DNA of 64,000 bases, from assembly GCF_001263175.1 (NCBI RefSeq), contig NZ_CP012332.1, positions 3,802,220 through 3,866,219 on the forward strand, read 5' to 3'. The notes under the pieces are model-generated. The model ran no database searches. It was not told where the DNA came from and saw nothing but the letters and a program-made list of their open reading frames with translations. Below are positions 8,424 to 17,502 of the stretch, in pieces; the stretch's first letter is position 1, and each line of letters starts with the position of its first letter. The DNA is from Vulgatibacter incomptus. GTDB lineage: Bacteria > Myxococcota > Myxococcia > Myxococcales > Vulgatibacteraceae. The position numbers and the translations under genes are program-made.

Positions 8424-8763
8424 AGTGCCCCTGCGATTCCGCTCCGCTCTAGCGGACTCCGAAGCCAGGAGTCCGCGGAGCGGCATTCGTGGCGACGTTC
8501 GTTTGAGCGTCGCCACGGTTCGTCGTCTCGCCCCCGCCAGAGCTCTACGGACAATCGACGCGGCCTCGCCGAATGGGGAGAATTGGTCGCTCGTGCAACG
8601 ATTTCGACACAGAGAGTTCAAGCCTGACGCTCCGTGAATTCAACCAGGGGTAGGAACGTATATGCTCGAGCCTGGCCCAGATGACCCGTTTCCAGGGTGG
8701 GCGCAGGGTTCCGGGGCTGACAAGGGCCAGCGGCGGAGATCCATTCACTCGAGGGGGGTCGAG
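8424..8763. other. noncoding gap with two hairpins
   Basis: No convincing gene is present in these 340 bases. The first 100 bases hold two stable inverted repeats (listed separately). The remainder shows only the purine-rich GAGGGGGG (8751-8756) that serves the lipoprotein start at 8764. Confidence 0.6.
8440..8516 (+). terminator. tandem hairpins after the small secreted protein
   Basis: Hairpin 1 pairs GCGGACTC (8452-8459) with GAGTCCGC (8469-8476) and is extended by CGCTCC/GGAGCG (8440-8445/8477-8482) around a 6-base bulge. Hairpin 2 pairs GTGGCGACG (8489-8497) with CGTCGCCAC (8508-8516). Neither has a T tract, so termination is likely rather than certain. Confidence 0.5.
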
Positions 8764-9459
8764 ATGAGCTTCCGAAGCATTGCAGGAGCGAGCTTGGGGT
8801 GTCTGTTGCTGGTCGGATGCGGAGGTAGCGGAGTGAGCGCAGAGACCGCTTCCGGGGAGGAGCCGGAGATCCCCCGCGCAAAGATCGGCTTCTTCTCGGG
8901 AGGCCTGGACCTTTACGGACCGATCGAGGTTCAGGTCGAAGAAGAGGGGCTGGAGTCCACCTCGGCGACCGATTGCGCGGAAGGTGCCATCGCGGCGTTC
9001 GAGGGGGCAGACGGCCCATACTCCTTCACGGCGGTCAGCAACCTGGGATTCCGATGGGAAGGGACCTTCGATTTCCACTCCGGCGAGTGCACGTCGATCG
9101 CGCTCGCGCTCGGCAACCTCTCGACCAATCGGACGCAGATCTTTGCTTTTGAAGCGCCGACTCCCATCCCTGTGCTCGTTTCGCTCGACGGTGGAGAGCC
9201 GCGCGAGATCTCCGCGCTGATGGACGAGGGGGAGGTATTTGGGTGGGCCAAGGTCTTGGATCCATTCTTCGACCCGCTCTATTTGGGCCTCGAGACCTGG
9301 CTCAACGATCTCGCACGAGCAGGAAAAGTGGTGGCTTTTCCTATCGACGACGATGAGGACCACGAAGCCGAGTTTCGCTGTGGAAACGGGGCATACACGT
9401 CGCGCGTAGAGCCGTCATTCCTCTCCCTTCGCTGGGCGTCGTGGGACGATTGCCTTTGA
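8764..9459 (+). CDS. hypothetical lipoprotein
   Basis: The 231-residue product has a lipoprotein signal (ASLGCLLLVGC, lipid Cys near residue 19) followed by a Gly/Ser linker. The mature part is acidic and rich in beta strands with a few Cys (ATDCAEG, SGECTS, FRCGNG, WDDCL) that could form disulphides. No catalytic motif or known family was recognised. The ATG at 8764 follows GAGGGGGGTCGAG; an upstream start at 8662 would bury the signal. Base composition is slightly less GC-rich than its neighbours, with codons such as TTT and AAA more frequent. Confidence 0.7.
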   Translation: MSFRSIAGASLGCLLLVGCGGSGVSAETASGEEPEIPRAKIGFFSGGLDLYGPIEVQVEEEGLESTSATDCAEGAIAAFEGADGPYSFTAVSNLGFRWEGTFDFHSGECTSIALALGNLSTNRTQIFAFEAPTPIPVLVSLDGGEPREISALMDEGEVFGWAKVLDPFFDPLYLGLETWLNDLARAGKVVAFPIDDDEDHEAEFRCGNGAYTSRVEPSFLSLRWASWDDCL

Positions 9460-9539
9460 TCGGCGCCGATAGTCTCGATAGTCGCTCTCCGGTGGAGTAG
9501 CGAGCGGGCGACCGACGGGAGGTCGGGCTCTGGACTCCC

Positions 9540-10961
<1,422 letters not shown>

Positions 10962-10982
10962 TGCAGCTCGCGTCGGAGGAGA

Positions 10983-11007
10983 AAAGCTCCCGTCCGCCGG
11001 GAGCTTT
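10983..11007 (+). terminator. hairpin terminator after the symporter
   Basis: A perfect 10-bp stem, AAAGCTCCCG (10983-10992) with CGGGAGCTTT (10998-11007), closes a 5-base loop. The base of the stem is A/T, giving a short TTT on the transcript. It lies between this gene and the convergent fhs gene and may serve both. Confidence 0.7.
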
Positions 11008-11057
11008 CGCCTGCGTAGGAGTGATACTATCGTGCACTCTCGGTGCGCGGCCTTCGA

Positions 11058-12704
11058 TTAGAAGAGGCCGCGGGTGTTGCCCTCGGCGTCGAGGTGGATG
11101 CGGCTGGCGGCGGGATCCTTGGGGAGGCCGGGCAGGGTGTTGATGCTGCCGAGGTAGGCCACCACGAAGCCGGCGCCGCGGCGCTGCTTGAGGTCGGTGA
11201 CGGTGACCTTGAAGCCGCGGGGGCGGCCGCGGAGCTTGGGGTCGTCGGAGAGGCTGGCGGCGGCCTTGGCGACGATGACGGGCGTGCGGCCCATGCCTTC
11301 GGCCTCGGCACGCTGGATCGCGGTGAGGGCGGCCTTGGTGTACTCGACGCCGTCGGCGCCGTAGACCGACGTGGCGATGCGCTCGAGCTTCTCGTGGATG
11401 GTGGACTCGACGGGGTAGAGCGGCTGGAGCGCGGCCGGCTGTTTGTCGGCGGCCTTGATCACGGCCTCGGCGAGCTCGACGCCGCCCGCGCCGCCCTTGG
11501 CCCAGATGTCGGCTACGGCGAAGGGCACTTCCGTCGTCCGCGCGAAGTTGCGCAGGATCTCGAGCTCTTCGGGCGAGTCGTCGGTGAAGCGGTTGAGGGC
11601 GATGACGGGGTCGTAGCCGAAGAGCCGCGCGTTCTCGACGTGCTTCTCGAGGTTGGCGAGGCCGGCCTTCACCGCCTCGGGGTTGGGCGTGGCGTAGGAG
11701 GCGGCGCCGCCGTGGTGGCGGAGCGCCCGGATGGAGGCGAGGACGACGACGGCAGCGGGCTGGAAGCCGGCCTGGCGGCAGACCAGGTCGAAGTACTTCT
11801 CCATGCCCAGGTCGGTGGCGAAGCCGGCCTCGGTGACCACGTAGTCGGCGAGGCCGAGGGCGAGGCGAGTGGCGCGGATCGAGTTGGTGCCGTGGGCGAT
11901 GTTGCCGAAGGGGCCCATGTGCACGAAGGCCGGCTGGCCCTCGAGGGTCTGCACGAGGTTCGGGTGGAGGGCGTGCTTGAGGAGCACGGCCATGGAGCCG
12001 TCGGCCTTGAGATCGGCGGCGGTGACGGCCTTGCCGTCGTAGGTGTAGCCCACGAGGATCCGGCCGAGGCGGGCCTGGAGATCGGCGAGGTCCTCGGCGA
12101 GGGCCATGATCGCCATGACCTCGGTGGCGACGGTGAGCTCGAAGCCGCCTTCGCGGGCCACGCCGTCGGCGGTGCCGCCGAGGCCGAGGACGACCTTCCG
12201 CAGGGCGCGATCGTTCACGTCGAGGGCGCGCTTGATCTCGATCCGCCGCGGGTCGAGGCCGAGGGCGTTGCCCTGATGGAGGTGGTTGTCGACGAGCGCG
12301 GCCAGGAGGTTGTTGGCCGCGGTGATCGCGTGGAAGTCTCCGGTGAAGTGGAGGTTGAGCTCCTCCATCGGCAGGACCTGGGAGCGGCCTCCGCCGGTGG
12401 CGCCGCCCTTGATGCCGAAGACGGGGCCGAGCGACGGCTCGCGGACCGCCACGGCGGCGCGCTTGCCCAGGTGGCCGAGGGCTTGGGTGAGGCCGACGGA
12501 GAGCGTGGTCTTCCCCTCGCCCGCGGGCGTCGGCGTGATCGCGGTCACGAGGATCAGCTTGCCGCGCGGGGCAGCCGGCGCCCGCAGGACCTTGGCCATG
12601 TGGGGGCCATAGGAGAAGAGGTCGTCGGCTCCGAGGCCGAGTTCGGCGGCGACGTCGGCGATGGGGCGGAGGGTGGCGCTCTGGGCGATCTCGAGGTCGG
12701 TCAT
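11058..12704 (-). CDS. fhs: formate--tetrahydrofolate ligase
   Basis: The 548-residue enzyme makes 10-formyltetrahydrofolate from formate, ATP and tetrahydrofolate, feeding one-carbon metabolism. The P-loop ITPTPAGEGKTTLSVGL covers about residues 57-72. Further family signatures include REPSLGPVFGIKGGATGGG, DVNDRALR, the EAGFATDLGMEKYFDL segment and the C-terminal LPGLPKDPAA. Length agrees with the family (about 555). The gene begins 24 bp after the YeiH-type transporter stop on the same strand, so the two are probably cotranscribed. The ATG at 12704 has no good Shine-Dalgarno site; the preceding bases are A/T rich (TTGATATATC). Confidence 0.97.
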   Translation of the reverse strand: MTDLEIAQSATLRPIADVAAELGLGADDLFSYGPHMAKVLRAPAAPRGKLILVTAITPTPAGEGKTTLSVGLTQALGHLGKRAAVAVREPSLGPVFGIKGGATGGGRSQVLPMEELNLHFTGDFHAITAANNLLAALVDNHLHQGNALGLDPRRIEIKRALDVNDRALRKVVLGLGGTADGVAREGGFELTVATEVMAIMALAEDLADLQARLGRILVGYTYDGKAVTAADLKADGSMAVLLKHALHPNLVQTLEGQPAFVHMGPFGNIAHGTNSIRATRLALGLADYVVTEAGFATDLGMEKYFDLVCRQAGFQPAAVVVLASIRALRHHGGAASYATPNPEAVKAGLANLEKHVENARLFGYDPVIALNRFTDDSPEELEILRNFARTTEVPFAVADIWAKGGAGGVELAEAVIKAADKQPAALQPLYPVESTIHEKLERIATSVYGADGVEYTKAALTAIQRAEAEGMGRTPVIVAKAAASLSDDPKLRGRPRGFKVTVTDLKQRRGAGFVVAYLGSINTLPGLPKDPAASRIHLDAEGNTRGLF

Positions 12705-12728
12705 GCGCCGAGATATATCAAGGCGGGT

Positions 12729-13775
12729 TCAGCCGTGCAGCGCCAGGACCTTGATCAGCAGCGCGCTCGCGGTGACGAGGACCGCCAGGGAACCGCCGAC
12801 GGTGAGGAGCAGCGGCTTTCCGACGGAGCGCAGGGCCCGCAGGTCGACGCCGAGTCCGAGGCCTGCCATGGCGCCCAGCGTGAGGAGGCCGGAGAGCTCG
12901 CGCATGGGCGCGGCCATCGACGCGGGGATCACGCCGGCGGAGCGGAGCGCGGCGAGGGCGAGGAAGCCCACGATGAACCAGGGGACCAGCTTGCCGAGCT
13001 GGATCCGGCCCTTCGTCCCGGCGCTCCGGTCCCGAAAGATCAGGGAGAACGCGAGGACGAGGGGGCCGAGGAGGAGGACCCGCACGAGCTTGACCAGCGT
13101 GCCGACCTCGCCGCTCAAGGGGCTCACCGGGAACGCCGCGGCGAGGACCTGGGGCACGGCGTAGACGGTCATGCCCGCGAGGACGCCGTACTCGTAGTGG
13201 TCGAAGCCGAGCACCGGGGCGAGGAGGGGCAGGCCCACCACCACCGCGACGCCGAGGATGGCCGTGAAGGCGATGGCGGAGGCGACGTGATCCTTTCGGG
13301 CGCCGATCACGGGCGCGACGGCGGCGATGGCGGAGTTGCCGCAGATCGAGTTTCCGCAGGCGACGAGGAGGGCGTGCTTGGGGTGGAGGCCAAGGGCGCG
13401 GCCGATCAGCGTGCCGGAGGCGATGCCGAGGCCCACCACGGCCACGATGCCGACGGCCAGGGCTGGGCCGGCGGCGAAGAGCACGGGCAGATCGACGGAG
13501 GCGCCGAGGATGACGATGGCGACCTCGAGGATCTGCTTGGCGGTGAAGTCGATGCCCGCGTCGAAGCGCGCGGGGAGGCGGACGAAGGTCCGGACGCACA
13601 TGCCGATGAGGATTGCGGCCACGAGGCCCTCTACCAGCGGGTGGCCGAGGTAGGCGGTCTCCACCTTCTGAAGGGCGAAGGACACGAGGGAGATCGCGGT
13701 GCAGAGCGCGACCCCCGGAAGCAGCCGTGCGAGGCGCGAGCTCATCGGGGCGCGCGCCGCGGTGGAGATGGACAA
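12729..13775 (-). CDS. YeiH/UPF0324 family transporter (putative sulfate or sulfite exporter)
   Basis: The 348-residue protein has about 10 membrane segments. It shows the family landmarks: LVEGLVAAILIGM, FTAKQILEVAIVILGASVDL, the central SICGNSAIAAVAPVIGA motif and the C-terminal GAMAGLGLGVDLRAL. A TTG at 13775 is chosen because GGAGG lies 5 bases upstream; the ATG at 13745 is an alternative. In enterobacteria yeiH is divergent from the LysR gene yeiE, and here too a LysR-type gene lies divergently, supporting the same regulatory arrangement. The transported ion is inferred from automated family naming and not shown. Confidence 0.88.
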   Translation of the reverse strand: MSISTAARAPMSSRLARLLPGVALCTAISLVSFALQKVETAYLGHPLVEGLVAAILIGMCVRTFVRLPARFDAGIDFTAKQILEVAIVILGASVDLPVLFAAGPALAVGIVAVVGLGIASGTLIGRALGLHPKHALLVACGNSICGNSAIAAVAPVIGARKDHVASAIAFTAILGVAVVVGLPLLAPVLGFDHYEYGVLAGMTVYAVPQVLAAAFPVSPLSGEVGTLVKLVRVLLLGPLVLAFSLIFRDRSAGTKGRIQLGKLVPWFIVGFLALAALRSAGVIPASMAAPMRELSGLLTLGAMAGLGLGVDLRALRSVGKPLLLTVGGSLAVLVTASALLIKVLALHG

Positions 13776-13871
13776 GTGTGCCTCCGGCCGGACGAAACGC
13801 GATCCGGCGTTGCCTTCGCCCGTTCGACGAAGACTGGACGGAAGCTAGGGATGTGGCGCAGATGCGTCCAA

Positions 13872-13903
13872 GGCATAATCCTCATCGGACCATGACCAAT
13901 TGG
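13872..13903 (-). promoter_or_regulatory. candidate promoter of the YeiH-type gene with overlapping CCAATTGG palindrome
   Basis: On the minus strand TTGGTC (13899-13894) and TATGCC (13877-13872) are separated by 16 bp. The palindrome CCAATTGG at 13896-13903 overlaps the -35 box. The site lies between the divergent LysR and YeiH genes, where a LysR operator is expected. Confidence 0.35.
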
Positions 13904-13983
13904 AATGACACCGCGACCCTGGGAACCGTCGGTGGCGCCGAACCGAGCGGGCGGATGACTCGTCGCTTCGTGGTGACCGGACG

Positions 13984-14864
13984 ATGAACCTCCACCTCCT
14001 CCGGCTCTTCGCCCGCGTGGCCGAGCACCGCAGCTTCTCGCGGGCCGCGGACGAGCTGCGGATCGGTCAGCCCGCCGTCTCGAAGGGCGTGAAGGAGCTG
14101 GAGGCCCAGCTCGGCGTGGCGCTCCTCGAGCGCGTTCCGGGCCGCGTGGAGCCCACCGAGGCCGGCCGCAAGCTCCTCGTCCACGCCCGCTCGATCTTCG
14201 CCTCCGAGCGGGAGGCCGAGGCGGAGCTCGCCGGGCTCGAGGGCCTCGAGGCGGGATCCCTGCGCATCGGCGCGAGCACGACCGTCGCCACGTGGCACCT
14301 GCCGCCACTGCTCGGCCGATTCCACCAGGAGTTTCCCGGCGTTTCACTCTCTCTGAAGAGCGCGAACACGGAGACGGTCGCCCGGCTCCTCCTCGACCGC
14401 GAGCTCGACTCGGCGCTGGTGGAGGGGCCGATCGATGATCCCCGCCTTCGGCAGGAGCCGTGGCGCACCGACGAGCTCGTGCTGGTCGCTTCCCCGAGCA
14501 CCCGCTGGCGGGGCGCCGGCGCGCTCTCGATCCCTCGGTGCTGGAGCGTACGCTCGTGATCGTACGCGAGCCGGGCTCGGGGACCCGCGACGTGATCCTC
14601 GCTGCGCTCGGCTCCCGGGGGATCGTCCTGCGCGACACGGTCGAGGTCGACAGCACCGAGGCGATCAAGCAGGTGGTCGCGTCGGGACTCGGCGTCTCCT
14701 TCGTGTCCCGGGCGGCCGCAGCGGATCAGCTCGCCCTCGGCCGCCTGTGCGAGCTGCGCCTCGCGGGCCTCTCGATCCGCCGCCCGCTGACGCAGCTCTT
14801 CCTGGCGGGCCGGAACCCGTCACCCGCCGCGCTCGCTTTCGGCCGCATGCTCGCGGCGGGGTAG
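13984..14864 (+). pseudogene. LysR-family transcriptional regulator, apparent frameshift
   Basis: The N-terminal winged helix (LHLLRLFARVAEHRSFSRAA ... AVSKGVKELEAQLG) and the start of the effector domain are read in one frame from ATG 13984, which then hits a stop at 14557-14559. From about 14490 a second frame carries the expected continuation (PEHPLAGRR ... LVIVREPGSGTR ... GLGVSFVSR ... LFLAG) to 14864. The two join smoothly if one C is added to the CCCC run at 14492-14495, restoring LVLVASPEHPLAG and a normal length near 293 residues. This is either a sequencing deletion or an early loss-of-function mutation. Divergent placement from the YeiH transporter suggests a YeiE-like role. Confidence 0.85.
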
Positions 14865-14874
14865 GAGGCCGACT

Positions 14875-15309
14875 TCAGGGCATCGGCTGGGTATGCTCCG
14901 AGACCGCCCCCAGCACACCGCCGGTGTACCCCTCCCCGATGCGACTCTCCATCGCCAGGTCGCCGAGCGAGAGGATGCCGACCAGCTTCTTGCTCCGGTC
15001 GAGGATCATCATCCTGCGGATCTGGCGTTCCTGCATGTGCCTCCCGGCGACCGTCACGTCTTCGTCCGCGAAGCAGGTGTAGATGTTCGGCGACATGAAG
15101 TCGGAGACCTTGCAGGTGGCCGGATCCTCGCCTTCGGCGATGGCGCCCACGCAGATGTCCCGGTCGGTGATGAAGCCCACCAGCTTCTCTCCGTCGCACA
15201 CGGGGAGACCGCCGATGTCCATGTTCTTCATCATCCGGGCGGCCTCCTGAAGGGTCGCGTCCGGCTCGATGACCTGAACGTTGCGGGTCATGACCTCTTC
15301 GACGTTCAT
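14875..15309 (-). CDS. CBS-domain pair protein
   Basis: The 144-residue product consists of two tandem CBS domains. The first runs VEEVMTRNVQVIEPDATLQEAARMM with GGLPVCDGEKLVGFITDRDI, the second DFMSPNIYTCFADEDV with RRMMILDRSKKLVGILSLGDLA. Such stand-alone pairs bind adenine nucleotides and act as energy or redox sensors for partner proteins. The ATG at 15309 has AGGAGGAG about 6 bp upstream. It is divergent from the AhpD-like gene and ends 10 bp after the LysR gene, convergently. Confidence 0.9.
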   Translation of the reverse strand: MNVEEVMTRNVQVIEPDATLQEAARMMKNMDIGGLPVCDGEKLVGFITDRDICVGAIAEGEDPATCKVSDFMSPNIYTCFADEDVTVAGRHMQERQIRRMMILDRSKKLVGILSLGDLAMESRIGEGYTGGVLGAVSEHTQPMP

Positions 15310-15501
15310 CGCTGCTCCTCCTCTCGGTTCATGGTGCGTCCCGTGAACGATTGGGAGGTCGCGGAGATCTGTCCACAACCGGTCGGTCATCGAGCGGACG
15401 AGCGCAGGGGCGGCGGCCGGGCCGATGGAAGCCTGGTCGCCGCTTGCTGGTGGCTCGCGCGGCGCCCAACGTGCCAGGGGAAACGACACTCGGGGGTCGA
15501 G

Positions 15502-16026
15502 ATGGCGCAGCGGATCGACATGGTCAAGACGGCGCGGGAGCCCCTCAGGGACTTGCTCGCGGTGGAGCGGTACCTCAACAAGTCGGGGCTCGAGAAGAAG
15601 CTCCTGGACCTGGTGAAGCTCCGCGCCTCGCAGATCAACGGCTGCGCCTATTGCATCGACATGCACTCGAAGGACCTTCGGGCCGAAGGCGAGACGGAGC
15701 AGCGCCTCTACGAGCTCCAGGCCTGGAGGGAAGCGCCCTTCTATTCGAAACGGGAGCAGGCTGCTCTCGCCTGGACCGAGGCGGTCACCGAGGTCGGCTC
15801 GACGGGCGTCCCCGACGACGTCTACGAGCGCGCCCGCTCCGAGCTCTCGGAGCAGGAGCTCACGGACCTCACCCTCGCCATCGCGATGATCAACGCCTGG
15901 AACCGCCTCTCGATCGCCTTCCGCCAGGAGGTGGGCACCTACCAGCCCCCGAAGGCGAAGCGGGAGAAGCGGGAAGAGGCCGCCCCCTACACCTCCACCT
16001 CGGAGGAGCAGGAGATCATGCACTAG
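15502..16026 (+). CDS. carboxymuconolactone decarboxylase/AhpD-like protein
   Basis: The 174-residue helical protein contains the AhpD-type motif NGCAYCIDMHSKD at about residues 49-61, whose CxxC and following His form the redox centre in alkylhydroperoxidase D relatives. The downstream TEAVTEVG and LAIAMINAWNRL segments are also typical. A peroxidase-like antioxidant role is likely; the physiological substrate is unknown. The charged Lys/Glu-rich tail is probably disordered. Its stop TAG shares the bases CTAG (16023-16026) with the stop of the convergent thioredoxin gene. Confidence 0.88.
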   Translation: MAQRIDMVKTAREPLRDLLAVERYLNKSGLEKKLLDLVKLRASQINGCAYCIDMHSKDLRAEGETEQRLYELQAWREAPFYSKREQAALAWTEAVTEVGSTGVPDDVYERARSELSEQELTDLTLAIAMINAWNRLSIAFRQEVGTYQPPKAKREKREEAAPYTSTSEEQEIMH

Positions 16027-16559
16027 AGCAGCAGGCGCAGCTTGAGACCGAGCCAGGTGGCGTAGCCGATCATGGAGCGGCGGATCGTCCCGTCTTCGCC
16101 GATCACGTAGAAGGTCGGATAGACGTTCACCGCGAAGTCGCGCGCGATCCTCTCGTCGCCCAGGAGCACGGGGCCGGGGATGCCATGCTCGGCCGCGACC
16201 CGCTCGACCTCGTCGCGGCTGCGGTAGTCGAGGGCCACGGAGAGCACATCCGCACCGCCGCTCTTGGCGATCGACGCGACGTTCGGTGCGGCGGCTTTGC
16301 AGACGCCGCACCACGGCGCCCAGAAATAGAGGAGGACCTTGCGGCCCGCGAGATCGGCCAGCCGATGCGGGTTCCCCTGGAGATCCCGGAGCACGAAGTC
16401 GGGGGCGGGCCCGCCGGAGGCGACGAGGTTCCGCCCCTGCCAAGCCGTGATCGCGGCGAAGACGAGCAGGGCGAAGGCCACTTCGCCTGCCAGGCGCTTC
16501 CAGCGCGGCTTCCGTCGTACGGGGGAGGCGGGCGCTCCGCTCTTGGTCTCGGTCTCCAT
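16023..16559 (-). CDS. TlpA-like membrane-anchored thioredoxin
   Basis: The 178-residue protein has a basic N-terminus, one transmembrane helix (about residues 24-42) and a periplasmic thioredoxin domain. The active site is WAPWCGVCKAA with Cys84 and Cys87, and the cis-Pro loop is VYPTFYVIGEDG. The family reduces disulphides in the periplasm, often for cytochrome c maturation or disulphide repair. The ATG at 16559 has AAGGAG 7 bp upstream; a start at 16739 would place the membrane helix far inside. It overlaps tail-to-tail with the AhpD-like gene. Confidence 0.9.
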   Translation of the reverse strand: METETKSGAPASPVRRKPRWKRLAGEVAFALLVFAAITAWQGRNLVASGGPAPDFVLRDLQGNPHRLADLAGRKVLLYFWAPWCGVCKAAAPNVASIAKSGGADVLSVALDYRSRDEVERVAAEHGIPGPVLLGDERIARDFAVNVYPTFYVIGEDGTIRRSMIGYATWLGLKLRLLL

Positions 16560-16701
16560 TTCGGCTCCTTGATATCCCGACACGAACCGAAGCGGGGAGG
16601 TTCCATCCCGGGGTGTTCGCTCTAAAGCAGGCCGGCAGGCGGACGCCGGAGCGCTGGCCTGCGCGGAAAGGGCCGGCGCGGTCGTGAAGGCGTCGGACGC
16701 A

Positions 16702-16736
16702 AAGAAGCCCGGCGCCAATGACTCGCCGGGCTTCTT
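16702..16736. terminator. strong hairpin downstream of yceI-type gene
   Basis: A perfect 13-bp stem AAGAAGCCCGGCG (16702-16714) pairs with CGCCGGGCTTCTT (16724-16736) around a 9-base loop. Read on the minus strand it ends in CTTCTTT, consistent with Rho-independent termination of the YceI gene that stops at 16756. Confidence 0.75.
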
Positions 16737-16755
16737 CATCCTTGGCTCGACCGGC

Positions 16756-17367
16756 TTACTTCGCCGCGCTGGACTCGGCCTGCTTCACGAGCTCGACGTC
16801 GATCGTGATCGTAACGTCGTCGCCGACCATGACGCCGCCGGCCTCGAGGGCCGCGTTCCAGTTGAGGCCGAAGTCCTTGCGGTTGACCTTGGTGGTCCCG
16901 GTCGCGCCCATGCGGACGCCGCCCCAGGGATCCTTGACCTCGTTCTCGAGGCCCTCCACGACCAGGGTCACGGTCTTGGTGACGCCGTGCATGGTGAGGT
17001 CGCCTAGGACCTCCAGCTTGTTCGGGCCGGCGGCCTTGGCGCTCTTCGACTTGAACGTGAGCGAGGGGAACTTCTCGACGTCGAAGAAGTCCGCGCTCTT
17101 CAGGTGGCCGTCGCGCTTGGCGTCGCGGGTGTTGATGGTGGTCGCGTCGACCGTGGCGTCGATCGCGATCTTCTCAGGGGCGTTCTTGTCGAACTGAATG
17201 GTGCCCGAGAGCGCGGTGAACTCGCCGCGAACGTGGCTGACCATCATGTGGCGCACCTTGAACTGGGCCGTCGAGTGGGTGGGGTCGATCTGGTAGCTGG
17301 CGGCGGTGGACATGGCTGGGGCTCCAATTGCAATGGCAGCGGCGATGCTGGAAACAAACTTGGTCAT
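16756..17367 (-). CDS. YceI-family periplasmic protein
   Basis: The 203-residue product has a signal peptide (MTKFVSSIAAAIAIGAPAMSTA) and the full YceI lipocalin-like fold: YQIDPTHSTAQFKVRHMMVSHVRGEF, GHLKSADFFDVEKFPSLTFKS, LTMHGVTKTVTL and FGLNWNAALE. Family members bind isoprenoid-type lipids in the periplasm. The ATG at 17367 gives the signal peptide at the N-terminus. It is divergent from a LysR regulator that could control it (see the inverted repeat at 17465). Confidence 0.94.
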   Translation of the reverse strand: MTKFVSSIAAAIAIGAPAMSTAASYQIDPTHSTAQFKVRHMMVSHVRGEFTALSGTIQFDKNAPEKIAIDATVDATTINTRDAKRDGHLKSADFFDVEKFPSLTFKSKSAKAAGPNKLEVLGDLTMHGVTKTVTLVVEGLENEVKDPWGGVRMGATGTTKVNRKDFGLNWNAALEAGGVMVGDDVTITIDVELVKQAESSAAK

Positions 17368-17464
17368 GGGTGCGGATCTCCGTCGCGCTGGGCGCTCGAT
17401 GGGTAGGTGGCTCCGGCGGCGTCCTTCTCGGCCCTCGGGAACCACGCAGGACGGAGAATAGGGG

Positions 17465-17482
17465 TTGCGCGAAAGTGCACAA
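17465..17482. promoter_or_regulatory. inverted repeat, candidate LysR operator
   Basis: TTGCGC (17465-17470) and GCACAA (17477-17482) form an imperfect dyad (5 of 6 pairs) with a 6-base centre, located 20 bp before the LysR start and about 100 bp before yceI. Position and symmetry suit a LysR-type binding site. Confidence 0.4.
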
Positions 17483-17502
17483 GACGGCTAGGGCTGGAAG
17501 CT

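Noticed and set aside
11043-13895. 950-codon open frame on the plus strand
   Set aside because: It is antisense to fhs and the YeiH gene, spans both without a boundary, and its translation is low-complexity Gly/Glu/Asp/Val. It is a GC-driven shadow.
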